A stretch of DNA of 64,000 nt from Amycolatopsis jejuensis (GCF_000717335.1 NZ_JNYZ01000014.1:1-64000); one strand, 5' to 3'. Shown: positions 17,946-26,750, numbered from the stretch's first letter. Notes: a model not told the origin generated them from the letters alone. Made by a program: numbers and translations.

Positions 17946-18815
17946 TCACGGCTGCGGGCCCACGCGGCTCACGGCGAGTGCGCCGAGGCGGGTACCCGCG
18001 CGCAGAATGTCCACTGTGGACTTTCCGGCGAGCCACGTGGTGAGCACCCCTGCGTCGAAGGCGTCGCCCGCGCCCGTGGAGTCCACGCAGTCGGCCGTCA
18101 CCGCGGGGACCGACGTCACGCCGCTGCCGTCGATCCAGCTCGCGCCGTCCAGGCCCGCGGTGACCACCACCGCGCCGACCGAGGCCAGCAGTTCCGCCGC
18201 GGACTCCGGGTCGGCGGACCCGGTGAGCGCCACGAGCTCCTCGGTGTTCGGCATGAGCAGATCGGTGCCGCGGACGTCGTCGAGGAACGCGGCCGGGTCG
18301 TGGATGTGCGCGGCTGCCTGCGGGTCCACCGACGTCGTCAGCCCGGCTTCCTTCGCCGCGGCGAGCGCCGCCAGCCCGGCCGGGCGGGACGACGGGTCGA
18401 GCAGCACGTAGCCGGACAGGTGCAGATGGCTGGAACCGGCGAGCGCCTCCGGCATGACGTCGGCCGGGCAGAAGCGCTTGTTCGCTCCGCGGTCGGCGAG
18501 CATGCTGCGTTGCCCCTCGCCGTCGACGAGCACTACGACACAACACGTGGCCGCCTCGGGGTCGACTGCGAACGCGCACCGGACGCCCGCCGCCTCCAGC
18601 TCGGAGCGGATCAGGCGACCTCCGGCGTCGTCGCCGATGCGGGCGACGAGCGTGGTGTCCGCGCCGAGGGAACGCAGCCACAGCGCGGTGTTCGCGCCCG
18701 AACCGCCGCCGGTGAAGCGGATGCCCGCCCGCGCGTCGCCGCCATGCGGGAGTGGCTGGTCGTGCCGCGCGACCACGTCCAGCCCGGCATCTCCGACCAC
18801 CACGATGCCGGTCAC
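17946..18815 (-). CDS. psuK: PfkB-family carbohydrate kinase, probable pseudouridine kinase
   Basis: 289 residues. Both ribokinase-family signatures are present: TGGGSGANTALWLRSLG near the N-terminus and DSTGAGDAFDAG with the catalytic Asp near the C-terminus. It phosphorylates a sugar or nucleoside with ATP. Its start overlaps the stop of psuG by GTGA, and this fixed pairing identifies the substrate as pseudouridine with good likelihood. Confidence 0.87.
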   Translation of the reverse strand: MTGIVVVGDAGLDVVARHDQPLPHGGDARAGIRFTGGGSGANTALWLRSLGADTTLVARIGDDAGGRLIRSELEAAGVRCAFAVDPEAATCCVVVLVDGEGQRSMLADRGANKRFCPADVMPEALAGSSHLHLSGYVLLDPSSRPAGLAALAAAKEAGLTTSVDPQAAAHIHDPAAFLDDVRGTDLLMPNTEELVALTGSADPESAAELLASVGAVVVTAGLDGASWIDGSGVTSVPAVTADCVDSTGAGDAFDAGVLTTWLAGKSTVDILRAGTRLGALAVSRVGPQP

Positions 18816-19717
18816 GACAGCGCCACCGCGACCTCGGCCGCGACCTTCGCGTTCGACAGCACCAGCGCCTCGTTCGCGTCGATGCTCACGCCGCCGCTTT
18901 CGGTGTGGAAATGCTCCAGCAGCACCGGCGTCACCTCCGAGCCGTGTACCTCGCTGTCCGCCAGTTTCGCCAGCCCCTCGCGGAGCAGCCGGTCGTGCAG
19001 CCCACGGTCCATTTCGGACTCTTCCGGGATCGGATTCGCCAGCAGTACTCCGGAATTCGCGTACGTGCGGTGCGCGGCGATGACCGCGGCGGCCTGCTGC
19101 GCGTCGTCCACGCGCCAGCCGACCGGATGCCCGGACGAGCGGAGGTAGAAGGCCGGGAAATCGCCGGTGCGGTAACCGAGCACGGGTACCGAGTTCGTCT
19201 CCAGCACTTCGAGCGTCGCGGCGATGTCGAGCACCGACTTCACCCCGGAACACACGACGACGGTCGGCACTTTCGCGAGCACGCCGAGGTCGGCCGAGAC
19301 GTCCCAGCTCTGCGCCGCGCCCAGGTGTACGCCGCCGAGCCCGCCGGTGGCGAACACGCCGATCCCGGCCGCGGCGGCCAGCGCGGAGGTACCGGCGACC
19401 GTGGTGGCGCCGGACTTGCCGAGGCCCACGGCGGGTCCGAGGTCGCGCAGGGACAGCTTGTCGAGACCGGCATCGGGCGCGCACACGCGTTCCAGCTCGG
19501 CAGGGGACAGGCCGATCACCGGCCGTCCGTCGAGCACCGCGATGGTGGCCGGTACGGCACCGCCGTCGCGGACGACCTGCTCGATCCGGCGGCCGACGTC
19601 GAGGTTCCGCCCGTACGGCAGACCGTGCGAAAGGATCGTGCTCTCCAGCGCGACGACGGGGTGGCCGTCATGCAACGCGGAGGCGACTTCTTCATGGACG
19701 AACAGCGGTGTGGTCAC
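18812..19717 (-). CDS. psuG: Pseudouridine-5'-phosphate glycosidase
   Basis: 301 residues, full length. It splits pseudouridine 5'-phosphate into ribose 5-phosphate and uracil, releasing modified nucleoside from RNA turnover. The N-terminal ALESTILSHGLPYGRN motif, the GATTVAGT segment and NPIPEESEMDR are diagnostic. GTG start. A small unknown gene ends 9 bp upstream on the same strand, so the operon is probably unknown-psuG-psuK. Confidence 0.92.
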   Translation of the reverse strand: MTTPLFVHEEVASALHDGHPVVALESTILSHGLPYGRNLDVGRRIEQVVRDGGAVPATIAVLDGRPVIGLSPAELERVCAPDAGLDKLSLRDLGPAVGLGKSGATTVAGTSALAAAAGIGVFATGGLGGVHLGAAQSWDVSADLGVLAKVPTVVVCSGVKSVLDIAATLEVLETNSVPVLGYRTGDFPAFYLRSSGHPVGWRVDDAQQAAAVIAAHRTYANSGVLLANPIPEESEMDRGLHDRLLREGLAKLADSEVHGSEVTPVLLEHFHTESGGVSIDANEALVLSNAKVAAEVAVALS

Positions 19718-19726
19718 GGACGAACA

Positions 19727-19960
19727 TCATCTGCGATCGGCCTGGGCACTGCGGCAGCGGGTCAGCTCGGCCTGCAGATTCGTGCGGGCCGCAGTTTCCC
19801 AGCGTGACCGCGCGCTCTCGGTGAGGTACAGCGAAATGGCGTAGCCACTCCGCGCCGTGCTGCTCGTCTTGACCGGGTACAGCGTCGTACACGACATCGT
19901 GCGCCGCTCGAGTTCGGACCACGGGGCTGTGCCCGCATCACGGTCGCCGCCGAGATGCAT
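19727..19960 (-). CDS. Small hypothetical protein upstream of psuG
   Basis: 77 residues from ATG 19960; high GC3 and a protein-like composition (TMSCTTLYPVKTSSTARSGY, then a helical acidic/basic tail). I do not recognise a family. A strong AGGAGG lies not before this ATG but before another ATG at 19985, 25 nt upstream in a different frame, which opens a 15-codon ORF. Either a leader peptide overlaps the gene, or the true N-terminus is joined by a frameshift. Ends 9 bp before psuG. Confidence 0.5.
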   Translation of the reverse strand: MHLGGDRDAGTAPWSELERRTMSCTTLYPVKTSSTARSGYAISLYLTESARSRWETAARTNLQAELTRCRSAQADRR

Positions 19961-20068
19961 GAGCGTACGCAGCTTCGTGTGGCATGCCGCCTCCTGGTGG
20001 TCGGCGGGCTGGTCAGGGGAGCGTAGCCGGGCATTCCGGGAGGCGCATGGCTGAGGCATGATGGTGGG

Positions 20069-20311
20069 GTGAGCACCGAGACGCTGACCAAGCCGGAGAC
20101 CGACAGCACCGAGTCGACCGACGACGACACCCCGAAGATGTTCCACTACGTGCGCAAGAACAAGATCGCCGAGAGCGCGGTCATGGGCACGCACGTGGTG
20201 GCGCTCTGCGGCGAGGTCTTCCCGGTCACGAAGTCGCCCAAGCCGGGGTCCCCGGTGTGCCCGAAGTGCAAGAAGATCTACGAGCGCATGCGTCCCGGCG
20301 GCGACGACTGA
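20069..20311 (+). CDS. DUF3039 family protein
   Basis: 80 residues. Acidic N-terminus, then the conserved DUF3039 block HYVRKNKIAESAVMGTHVVA, LCGEVF and a CPKCKKIYE zinc-ribbon-like end. Actinobacterial family of unknown function that usually lies beside the DEAD-box helicase found 2.3 kb downstream. GTG start with GGTGGG upstream. Confidence 0.85.
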   Translation: MSTETLTKPETDSTESTDDDTPKMFHYVRKNKIAESAVMGTHVVALCGEVFPVTKSPKPGSPVCPKCKKIYERMRPGGDD

Positions 20312-20431
20312 CCGGTCTGTCCGGGAACAAGATCCGAACAAACGCGAAAATCCTTCACGTGGGGGCTGTGCATCCGGTGGGGAACTGGTAGACCTGCAGT
20401 CCGCCAGCTGTCTCCCCGCAGGAGGGTCCGC

Positions 20432-21283
20432 GTGCGCAAAACCGGGATCGTGCTCTCGCTCGTCGTGCTGCTCACCAGTCTGACCGGCGCTGTCACCACC
20501 GCCGTCGCGGGCGCGGTGACCGGATGGACCACCATCGGGTCCGACCGGGCCCGCCCGCTCGACGAGAGCCAGGGCCTCGCCACCGTCGTCCGGCCGTCGG
20601 GCACGTCGATCCGCTACACCGGCATCGGCACGGTCGACGCCGGGCTCGCCGCGCGCGGCTGGAAGCACATCGGCGACCCGGGGTCGGCGCAGGGCTGGTA
20701 CGTCGAGCCCTACCAGCGGGAAGATCGCGGCGCGAAGCTCTTCCGCGTCGAAGCCCCCGACGGCACCCGTGCGGACTACCAGCACGCGCTGGAATCGTGG
20801 GAGGCGAACAACAATTCCTTCGCCGCCGTGTCCCCCGACGCACGCTGGCTCGTGTCCGGCGAGTGGGGCACGATGGACCGCCTGCTCGTGCTCCCGATGC
20901 CCGGCGTCGCGGCCACCGACCCGGCGAAGAACCTCCCGTACGCCTCCGCGATCCGCCTCGACCACCGGGTACGGGACATCCAGGGCTGCGATTTCGTGTC
21001 CCTCACGCGCTTGCTGTGCTCGTCCGACGATCCGGACGGCAGCCTCTTCGGCACCACCAAACCGTTGCTGCAGGTGGATCTCGCGGGGCCGGTGTCGGGC
21101 TCGGACGTCGCCGGGCACGTGACGTCGCTCGGCCAGCTGCCGCTGCGAAGCGGGTGCAGCGGCAACTTCGAGACCGAAGGCATCGACTACGACGAGCGCG
21201 ACGGGACCCTTCGCGTCGTCGTGATGTCACCCGGCGCGTGCGTTGCGTTCGACAGCAAGACGTGGCGGTTCCGCCAGGAGTAG
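20432..21283 (+). CDS. Secreted protein of unknown function
   Basis: 283 residues with a Sec-type signal peptide (about residues 1-27, ending AVA-G). The mature part has repeated WxxIG, PDG and GW blocks and one cysteine-rich stretch, and could be a beta-propeller; no family is recognised. The GTG is preceded by AGGAGG. Its stop lies 1 nt from the stop of the convergent BrkB gene. Confidence 0.7.
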   Translation: MRKTGIVLSLVVLLTSLTGAVTTAVAGAVTGWTTIGSDRARPLDESQGLATVVRPSGTSIRYTGIGTVDAGLAARGWKHIGDPGSAQGWYVEPYQREDRGAKLFRVEAPDGTRADYQHALESWEANNNSFAAVSPDARWLVSGEWGTMDRLLVLPMPGVAATDPAKNLPYASAIRLDHRVRDIQGCDFVSLTRLLCSSDDPDGSLFGTTKPLLQVDLAGPVSGSDVAGHVTSLGQLPLRSGCSGNFETEGIDYDERDGTLRVVVMSPGACVAFDSKTWRFRQE

Positions 21284-21284
21284 T

Positions 21285-22475
21285 TCAGCCGGACGACTGG
21301 TGCCGATCCGGTTCGTCACTCGGCTCGGCATCCTGCTCCGACTGCCGTTTCGGCCGTCGCAGCGGAATCGTCGTGCGGTCCCACAGCCGGCGCCCGTCCT
21401 CGGCCCGCATGCGTTCCGTCGCGCGTTCCATCTCCAGCCGCCGCCACCTGCGCCGCTGCCGCCGGGTCGCCTTGGCCGGCCAGAGCTCCTGGATCGCGCT
21501 GTTGAAATACGCGCCCCCGACCACCGCCAGGCCGATGAAGAACATCAGCAGCAGGAACGCGATCGGAGCGGCCAGCGCGCCGTAGGTGTACCCGGTCTTG
21601 GTGATCCAGTTCAGGTAGATCCGCAGGCCGACACTGGACACGAGGAACACCACGCCGGCCAGCATCGCGCCCGGCAGGCCGCGGTGCCACGGCAGCCGCC
21701 GCGGCAGCGCGAGCTTGTACAACGTCGTCAGCGCCAGCACGATCATCACGCCCAGCACCGGGTAGTACAGCGCGCCGACCCACGCCGACACGGTGCCGCG
21801 CCAGTCGACCGGGAAGAACTGCGTCAGCAGGTCCGGCCCGATCGCCAGCAGCGGCAGCCCGATCACGAGCCCGACCAGCGCGCCGAGGTACAGCAGCAGT
21901 GCGAAGATCCGCTGCCACACCTCGTTGCGGACGCCGTACTGGTCGTGCGCCACGGTGATCGCGTCGACGAACGACGACATCGCCGACGAACCCGCCCACA
22001 GCGAGATCAGGAACCCCACCGACACGATCTCGCCCTTGCCGACGGTGAGGATGCTGTTCACCGTCGGTTCGATGATCTCGCCGACTGCGTTGGTGCTGAA
22101 GATGGTGTGGCTGAAGGTGATGATGCGGTCGTGCACCGCGGTGACCACGCCCTGGCCGAACCACTCGCCGACGAACCCGAGGCTGCCGAGCAGTCCGAGG
22201 AGCAGCGGCGGCAGGGACAGCGTCTGCCAGAAGGCCGCCTCGGCCGCCTCGGAGAAGATGTTGCCGTCCCACGCTTTCGCGAGCGTGCGCGTGAACAGGC
22301 GCCACGGCCCCTTGCGGACTCGCTTCTCCGGCCGTCGCGTGTCCGGCTGCCGTTCGTCCGGCGCTGTCTCCGGCCGCCCGCCGTCCGGCTGCTCGTCCGG
22401 CCGCCTGTCCGGCCGCCTGTCCGGCACTGCCTTCTCCGGCCCGGCCTTCCCGGCGTCCGGCGTCACCTCACCCAT
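21285..22475 (-). CDS. YihY/BrkB family membrane protein
   Basis: 396 residues. A ~50-residue Arg/Pro/Asp-rich cytoplasmic N-tail with PDRRPDRRPD-like repeats is followed by six predicted membrane spans with the YihY signature region (WAGSSAMSSFVDAITVAHDQ). Formerly misnamed ribonuclease BN. Function unresolved, possibly envelope transport. Charged C-tail. Divergent from the helicase. Confidence 0.85.
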   Translation of the reverse strand: MGEVTPDAGKAGPEKAVPDRRPDRRPDEQPDGGRPETAPDERQPDTRRPEKRVRKGPWRLFTRTLAKAWDGNIFSEAAEAAFWQTLSLPPLLLGLLGSLGFVGEWFGQGVVTAVHDRIITFSHTIFSTNAVGEIIEPTVNSILTVGKGEIVSVGFLISLWAGSSAMSSFVDAITVAHDQYGVRNEVWQRIFALLLYLGALVGLVIGLPLLAIGPDLLTQFFPVDWRGTVSAWVGALYYPVLGVMIVLALTTLYKLALPRRLPWHRGLPGAMLAGVVFLVSSVGLRIYLNWITKTGYTYGALAAPIAFLLLMFFIGLAVVGGAYFNSAIQELWPAKATRRQRRRWRRLEMERATERMRAEDGRRLWDRTTIPLRRPKRQSEQDAEPSDEPDRHQSSG

Positions 22476-22588
22476 GGTGTGTCACAGCATGGTCCATGCG
22501 CGCGGTTTTGGCTCGTCACCCCCACCGGGAAGGCGCGTGTCGGGCAACGTCACCCGTGGCGGTGCCGGGCACCCGCGGGTGCTGAAGG

Positions 22589-22594
22589 TAAGCT
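22589..22594 (+). promoter_or_regulatory. Candidate -10 box ahead of helicase leader ORF
   Basis: TAAGCT lies 7 nt before a GTG at 22602. If used, the transcript is leaderless and first translates a 30-codon ORF. Confidence 0.4.
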
Positions 22595-22601
22595 GACCGG
22601 C

Positions 22602-22694
22602 GTGCCCTCATCGCGGCGGCCGGCGTCGGAGCCGGTGCCACAGTGGGGGTTTTCGCACGTCACGGTCGCGCCGAGCGGCCCGAGGAGGGGGTGA
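22602..22694 (+). CDS. Possible leaderless 30-residue leader peptide coupled to the helicase
   Basis: GTG 22602 to TGA 22692-22694, encoding MPSSRRPASEPV..SGPRRG. Its last codons form AGGAGGGG, the helicase ribosome binding site, and its TGA overlaps the helicase GTG (GTGA). This arrangement is typical of translational coupling. Conservation of the peptide is untested. Confidence 0.4.
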   Translation: MPSSRRPASEPVPQWGFSHVTVAPSGPRRG

Positions 22695-24448
22695 ACCGAG
22701 TCTTGTCCGAGACGATCCAGCCGGTACTCGGGGCACCGCCCGCGGAGAAGGACAGCACCGCCCGGCCGCTGCGGGCCTGGCAGCGCCGCGCGCTCACGAA
22801 GTACCTGGCCGGCAAGCCGAAGGACTTCCTCGCGGTCGCGACCCCCGGCGCGGGCAAGACCGTCTTCGGCCTCCGGATCGCCGCCGAGCTGCTGTCGGAC
22901 CGCACGGTCGAGGCGATCACCATCGTCACGCCCACCGAGCACCTCAAGCACCAGTGGGCGGCCGCGGCCGCGGCGGCGGGGATCGCGATCGACTCGAACT
23001 TCCGCAACACCACCGGCGTCACGTCGCGGGACTACCAAGGCGTCGCCGTCACGTACGCGCAGGTCGCCGCGCATCCCACGCTGCACCGCGTGCGCACGGA
23101 GAACCGCAAGACCCTGGTGATCCTCGACGAGGTCCACCACGCGGGGGACGCCAAATCGTGGGGCGACGCCACCCGCGAAGCGTTCACCCCGGCAGTGCGG
23201 AGGCTTGCGCTGACCGGCACGCCGTTCCGCAGCGACGATTCGGCGATCCCGTTCATCACCTACGAACCGGACGCGGGCGGGTTCCAGCGCAGCAAGGCCG
23301 ACCACTCGTACGGGTACGCCGACGCGCTCGCCGACGGCGTGGTCCGGCCCGTCGTGTTCCTCGCCTACTCGGGTGAGGCGTCGTGGCGCACCAGCGCGGG
23401 GGAGGAGTTCACCGCACGGCTGGGCGAACCGCTCACCGCCGAGCAGAACGCCCGTGCCTGGCGTACCGCGCTCGACCCGGCGGGCGAGTGGATCCCGTCG
23501 GTGCTGCAGGCCGCCGACACGCGGCTGTCGCAGGTCCGCCAGGGCGTGCCAGACGCGGGTGGCCTGGTCATCGCCACCGACCAGGAATCCGCCCGCGCGT
23601 ACGCCAAGATCCTCGAACGGCTGTCGGGCGAACGGCCCACGCTGGTGCTGTCCGACGATCCCAAGGCGTCCGGCCGGATCAAGGAGTTCTCCGAGACGTC
23701 CGAACGCTGGATCGTCGCGGTCCGGATGGTGTCCGAGGGCGTCGACGTGCCGCGGCTGGCCGTCGGGGTGTACGCCACGAGTGCGTCCACGCCGCTGTTC
23801 TTCGCGCAGGCCATCGGCCGTTACGTGCGGGCCCGGCGCAAGGGCGAGACGGCGAGCGTGTTCCTGCCCAGCGTGCCGGTGCTGCTGGAGCTGGCCAGTG
23901 AGCTGGAAGCGCAGCGCGACCACGTGCTCGGCAAGCCGCACCGCGAGAAGGAAGGCTGGGAGGACGAGCTCCTCGCCCAGGCCAACCGTACCGAGGACGA
24001 GCCCGGCGAGGAGGAGAAGGCGTTCACGTCGCTGGGTGCCTCGGCCGAGCTCGACCAGGTGATCTACGACGGCAACTCGTTCGGCACCGCGGTCTTCTCC
24101 GGCTCCGACGAGGAGCAGGAGTACCTCGGCCTGCCCGGGCTGCTGGAGCCGGACCAGGTCCGCGCGCTGCTGCGCAAGCGGCAAGAGGAGCAGCTCGCCG
24201 ACGACAAGCGGCGCAAGCCGAAGGAGGACGACGCGCCCGCGCCGGCCGCGCGCCCGCAGTCGGTCAGCGAGCGGCTCGGCACGCTGCGCAAGGAGCTCAA
24301 CGCCCTGGTCGGGATGTATCACCACCGCACGAAGAAGCCGCACGGCGCGATCCACAACGAGCTACGCAGAGTGTGCGGCGGTCCGCCCACCGCCATGGCC
24401 ACCGTGGAGCAGCTCGAGGAACGGATCGTCACGCTCCGGTCCTGGTAA
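22691..24448 (+). CDS. DEAD/DEAH-box (superfamily II) helicase
   Basis: 585 residues from GTG 22691 (GTG 22643 would add 16). Order of motifs: RAWQRRAL Q-like region, Walker A ATPGAGKT, motif Ia TPTEHLKHQW, DEVHH (II), TGTPFR (III), then in the second RecA domain TDQESARAYA, MVSEGVDVPRLAVGVYATS (V) and QAIGRYVRARR (VI). C-terminal acidic and Lys-rich tail. A well-conserved actinobacterial DNA/RNA helicase found near DUF3039; its biological role is not established. The start choice is tied to the upstream mini-ORF. Confidence 0.88.
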   Translation: MNRVLSETIQPVLGAPPAEKDSTARPLRAWQRRALTKYLAGKPKDFLAVATPGAGKTVFGLRIAAELLSDRTVEAITIVTPTEHLKHQWAAAAAAAGIAIDSNFRNTTGVTSRDYQGVAVTYAQVAAHPTLHRVRTENRKTLVILDEVHHAGDAKSWGDATREAFTPAVRRLALTGTPFRSDDSAIPFITYEPDAGGFQRSKADHSYGYADALADGVVRPVVFLAYSGEASWRTSAGEEFTARLGEPLTAEQNARAWRTALDPAGEWIPSVLQAADTRLSQVRQGVPDAGGLVIATDQESARAYAKILERLSGERPTLVLSDDPKASGRIKEFSETSERWIVAVRMVSEGVDVPRLAVGVYATSASTPLFFAQAIGRYVRARRKGETASVFLPSVPVLLELASELEAQRDHVLGKPHREKEGWEDELLAQANRTEDEPGEEEKAFTSLGASAELDQVIYDGNSFGTAVFSGSDEEQEYLGLPGLLEPDQVRALLRKRQEEQLADDKRRKPKEDDAPAPAARPQSVSERLGTLRKELNALVGMYHHRTKKPHGAIHNELRRVCGGPPTAMATVEQLEERIVTLRSW

Positions 24449-24551
24449 CCGCCGGTTTCGGGGGCTTCACCGGATCTGTCCGGGTGCACTTCCGGGCATA
24501 CTTCGCGGCCGGACCGGACAAGACCGGACAGTCTTTCGCTACGCTGGGTGC

Positions 24552-24629
24552 GTGGCGCGGATCACTCTGTCAGCACAACCCTGCCTGACCCCCTGCGTTG
24601 CCGAACCGTGTCCAATTGGTGTCATTTAA
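24552..24629 (+). CDS. Possible leaderless 25-residue cysteine-containing leader peptide
   Basis: GTG 24552 to TAA 24627-24629, 6 nt after TACGCT. It encodes MARITLSAQPCLTPC... with three cysteines at 11, 15 and 20. It could be a chance ORF. Leaderless Cys-rich short ORFs act as attenuators in mycobacteria, but those carry adjacent Cys codons. Confidence 0.25.
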   Translation: MARITLSAQPCLTPCVAEPCPIGVI

Positions 24630-24665
24630 TCGATCCAGCCATCTTCCGCGGAGCCGCTCAGCGGC

Positions 24666-24688
24666 ATATGTTGTCGGCCACAACATAT
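24666..24688. promoter_or_regulatory. Palindromic operator upstream of xylF
   Basis: Perfect 9-bp arms ATATGTTGT and ACAACATAT with a 5-nt spacer, AT-rich in a 70% GC genome, 64 bp before the xylF ATG. The ROK regulator at the end of the operon is the natural candidate to bind it. Confidence 0.6.
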
Positions 24689-24752
24689 CTGCGTCGGTGC
24701 GCCGGGCCCTCTTCCGGACCACCCCGCGAGCACGATCGGAGAAGGAACGAGG

Positions 24753-25889
24753 ATGCGCAGCAGAACCCTTACCCTCCTCGCCGCGACGGTGAGCGCCGGA
24801 CTGGCGCTGTCCGCATGCGGTGCCAACAGCTCGAACTCCGGGAGCTCGGGGAACAGCTCCTCGTCCGCGTCGGCCCCGGCCGGGGGCGGCGCCAGCGGCA
24901 AGGTCGGCGTGATCCTGCCGGAGACCGCCACCTCGGCCCGCTGGGAGGCCTTCGACAAGCCGATGCTGCAGGCCGCTCTCCAGCAGCAGGGCTTCACCGC
25001 GGACATCGAGAACGCACAGGGCGACAACCAGAAGTTCTCCACCCTCGCCGACGGCTTCATCAGCCAGGGCGTCAAGGTGCTGATCATCGCCCCGTCCGAC
25101 CCGGCGGTCGGCGCGGCCATCGAGGCCAAGGCCAAGCAGGCCGGGATCCCGGTCATCGACTACGACCGCCCGAGCCTCGGCGGGTCGGCCGACTACTACG
25201 TGTCGTTCGACAACGAGAAGGTCGGCGAAATCCAGGGGCAGGGCCTGGCCGACGCGCTGAAGAGCAAGCAGGGCGCCGAAGTCGTGCAGATCGAGGGCGC
25301 GCCCACCGACAACAACGCGACGCTGTTCGCCGCGGGGCACGACAAGGTCCTCAAGCCGCTGTACGACTCGGGTGCGCTGAAGCTCGTGCAGAAGCAGGCC
25401 ATCGACAACTGGGACGCCCAGGTCGGCGGCACCACGTTCGAGCAGATCTTCACGCGGGTCAACGGCAAGGTCGACGGCGTCGTCGCGGCCAACGACGAGC
25501 TGGCCGGCGCGGTGATCACCGTGCTGAAGAAGAACGGGCTCAACGGCAAGGTCCCGGTCACCGGCCAGGACGCGACGGCAGCCGGTCTGCAGGCGATCCT
25601 GCGCGGCGACCAGACGCTGACGATCTTCAAGCCGATCAAGCAGGAAGCCGAGAACACCGCGAAGCTCGCCGCCGCGCTGGCGAAGGGTGACAAGGCGGGC
25701 GCCGACGCGATCGCCACCGGCAAGCTGCACGACCCGAAGAACAACCGGGACCTGAAGTCGGTGCTGCTCACGCCGCAGCTGATCACGGTCAACGACGTCA
25801 AGATGGTGGTCCAGCAGGGCTACGTGAAGGCGTCCGACATCTGCGGTGGCGACCTCGCCGCCAAGTGCAGCCAGTACGGCATCTCCTGA
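24753..25889 (+). CDS. xylF: Sugar ABC transporter, binding lipoprotein (xylose-type)
   Basis: 378 residues. The lipobox LALSAC (Cys21) is followed by a Ser/Asn/Gly linker (to about 45) and a type I periplasmic-binding fold: KVGVILPETATSARWE, DGFISQGVKVLIIAPSD and GVVAANDELAGAVI are typical of D-xylose/ribose-type binding proteins. It captures a monosaccharide for XylGH. A long hairpin lies after its stop, probably stabilising this part of the message and raising binding protein over permease. Confidence 0.85.
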   Translation: MRSRTLTLLAATVSAGLALSACGANSSNSGSSGNSSSSASAPAGGGASGKVGVILPETATSARWEAFDKPMLQAALQQQGFTADIENAQGDNQKFSTLADGFISQGVKVLIIAPSDPAVGAAIEAKAKQAGIPVIDYDRPSLGGSADYYVSFDNEKVGEIQGQGLADALKSKQGAEVVQIEGAPTDNNATLFAAGHDKVLKPLYDSGALKLVQKQAIDNWDAQVGGTTFEQIFTRVNGKVDGVVAANDELAGAVITVLKKNGLNGKVPVTGQDATAAGLQAILRGDQTLTIFKPIKQEAENTAKLAAALAKGDKAGADAIATGKLHDPKNNRDLKSVLLTPQLITVNDVKMVVQQGYVKASDICGGDLAAKCSQYGIS

Positions 25890-25909
25890 CGCCGTAACCC
25901 CGCCAGAGC

Positions 25910-25952
25910 AACCGGGCCGGGACGCGTCCCCCGACCGCGTCCCGGCCCGGTT
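25910..25952 (+). terminator. Intra-operon hairpin between xylF and xylG
   Basis: Perfect 17-bp arms (AACCGGGCCGGGACGCG and complement) with a 9-nt loop. No T-tract. Partial terminator or RNA-stability element. Confidence 0.6.
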
Positions 25953-25976
25953 CCCCACGCGAGAGACAGCGAATCC

Positions 25977-26750
25977 ATGAGCGAGCCCATTCTCGACATC
26001 TCCGGCCTGAACAAGAGCTTCGGCCCGGTCCACGTCCTGCACGACGTGGACTTCGCCGTACGGGCGGGCGAAGTGACCGCGCTCGTCGGCGACAACGGAG
26101 CCGGCAAGTCCACTTTGGTCAAATGCATTGCCGGCATCCACCCGTACGACACCGGGGTCGTGCGGTTCGCGGGCGAGGACGCGCACATCCGCGGCCCGAA
26201 GGACGCCGCCGAGCTGGGGATCGAGGTCGTCTACCAGGACCTCGCCCTCGCCGACAACCTCGACATCGTGCAGAACATGTTCCTCGGCCGCGAACGCGGC
26301 AGCAGCTGGCTGCTCGACGAGGCCAGCATGGAGAAGGCCGCGCGCGAAACACTGGCGTCGCTCGGCGTGCGCACGGTGAAATCCGTCCGCACGCTCGTTT
26401 CCGCGCTGTCCGGCGGGCAGCGGCAGACCGTCGCGATCGCGAAATCGGTGCTGTGGAACAGCAAGGTCGTGATCCTCGACGAGCCGACCGCGGCGCTCGG
26501 CGTCGCGCAGACCCGGCAGGTGCTCGACCTCGTCCGCCGTCTCGCCGAGCAGGGCCTCGGCGTGGTGCTGATCAGCCACAACATGGCCGACGTGTTCGAG
26601 GTCGCCGACCGCATCGACGTGCTCTACCTCGGCCGGCTCGTCGCCGAGGTGCAGACGAAGGACGTCACGCACAGCCAGGTCGTCGAACTCATCACCGCAG
26701 GCCGGTCGGGCGACCTCGGCCTGGCCCGCCCCGAAGCCGTCGCGCTGTGA
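25977..26750 (+). CDS. xylG: Sugar ABC transporter, single-domain ATPase
   Basis: 257 residues. Walker A GDNGAGKST, signature LSGGQRQTVAIAKS, Walker B VVILDEPTAALG, switch His in ISHNM. Classic XylG/RbsA proteins are about 500 residues with two cassettes; this one has a single cassette and would work as a homodimer, as in many actinobacterial sugar importers. ATG after GAGAGACAG. Confidence 0.87.
   Translation: MSEPILDISGLNKSFGPVHVLHDVDFAVRAGEVTALVGDNGAGKSTLVKCIAGIHPYDTGVVRFAGEDAHIRGPKDAAELGIEVVYQDLALADNLDIVQNMFLGRERGSSWLLDEASMEKAARETLASLGVRTVKSVRTLVSALSGGQRQTVAIAKSVLWNSKVVILDEPTAALGVAQTRQVLDLVRRLAEQGLGVVLISHNMADVFEVADRIDVLYLGRLVAEVQTKDVTHSQVVELITAGRSGDLGLARPEAVAL

Larger units (their letters stand above)
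24449..24752. other. Regulatory region of the sugar ABC operon
   Basis: 304 bp without an established gene. It contains direct ACCGGACA repeats near 24513 and 24523, a TACGCT -10 box (24540-24545) placed 6 nt before a 25-codon GTG ORF, and a palindromic operator candidate at 24666-24688. GAGAAGGA before 24753 is the xylF ribosome binding site. Confidence 0.5.

Noticed and set aside
20312..20431. Promoter GGGGAAC...GTAGAC before the secreted protein gene
   Set aside because: Box spacing fits no sigma class I could name; left unannotated.
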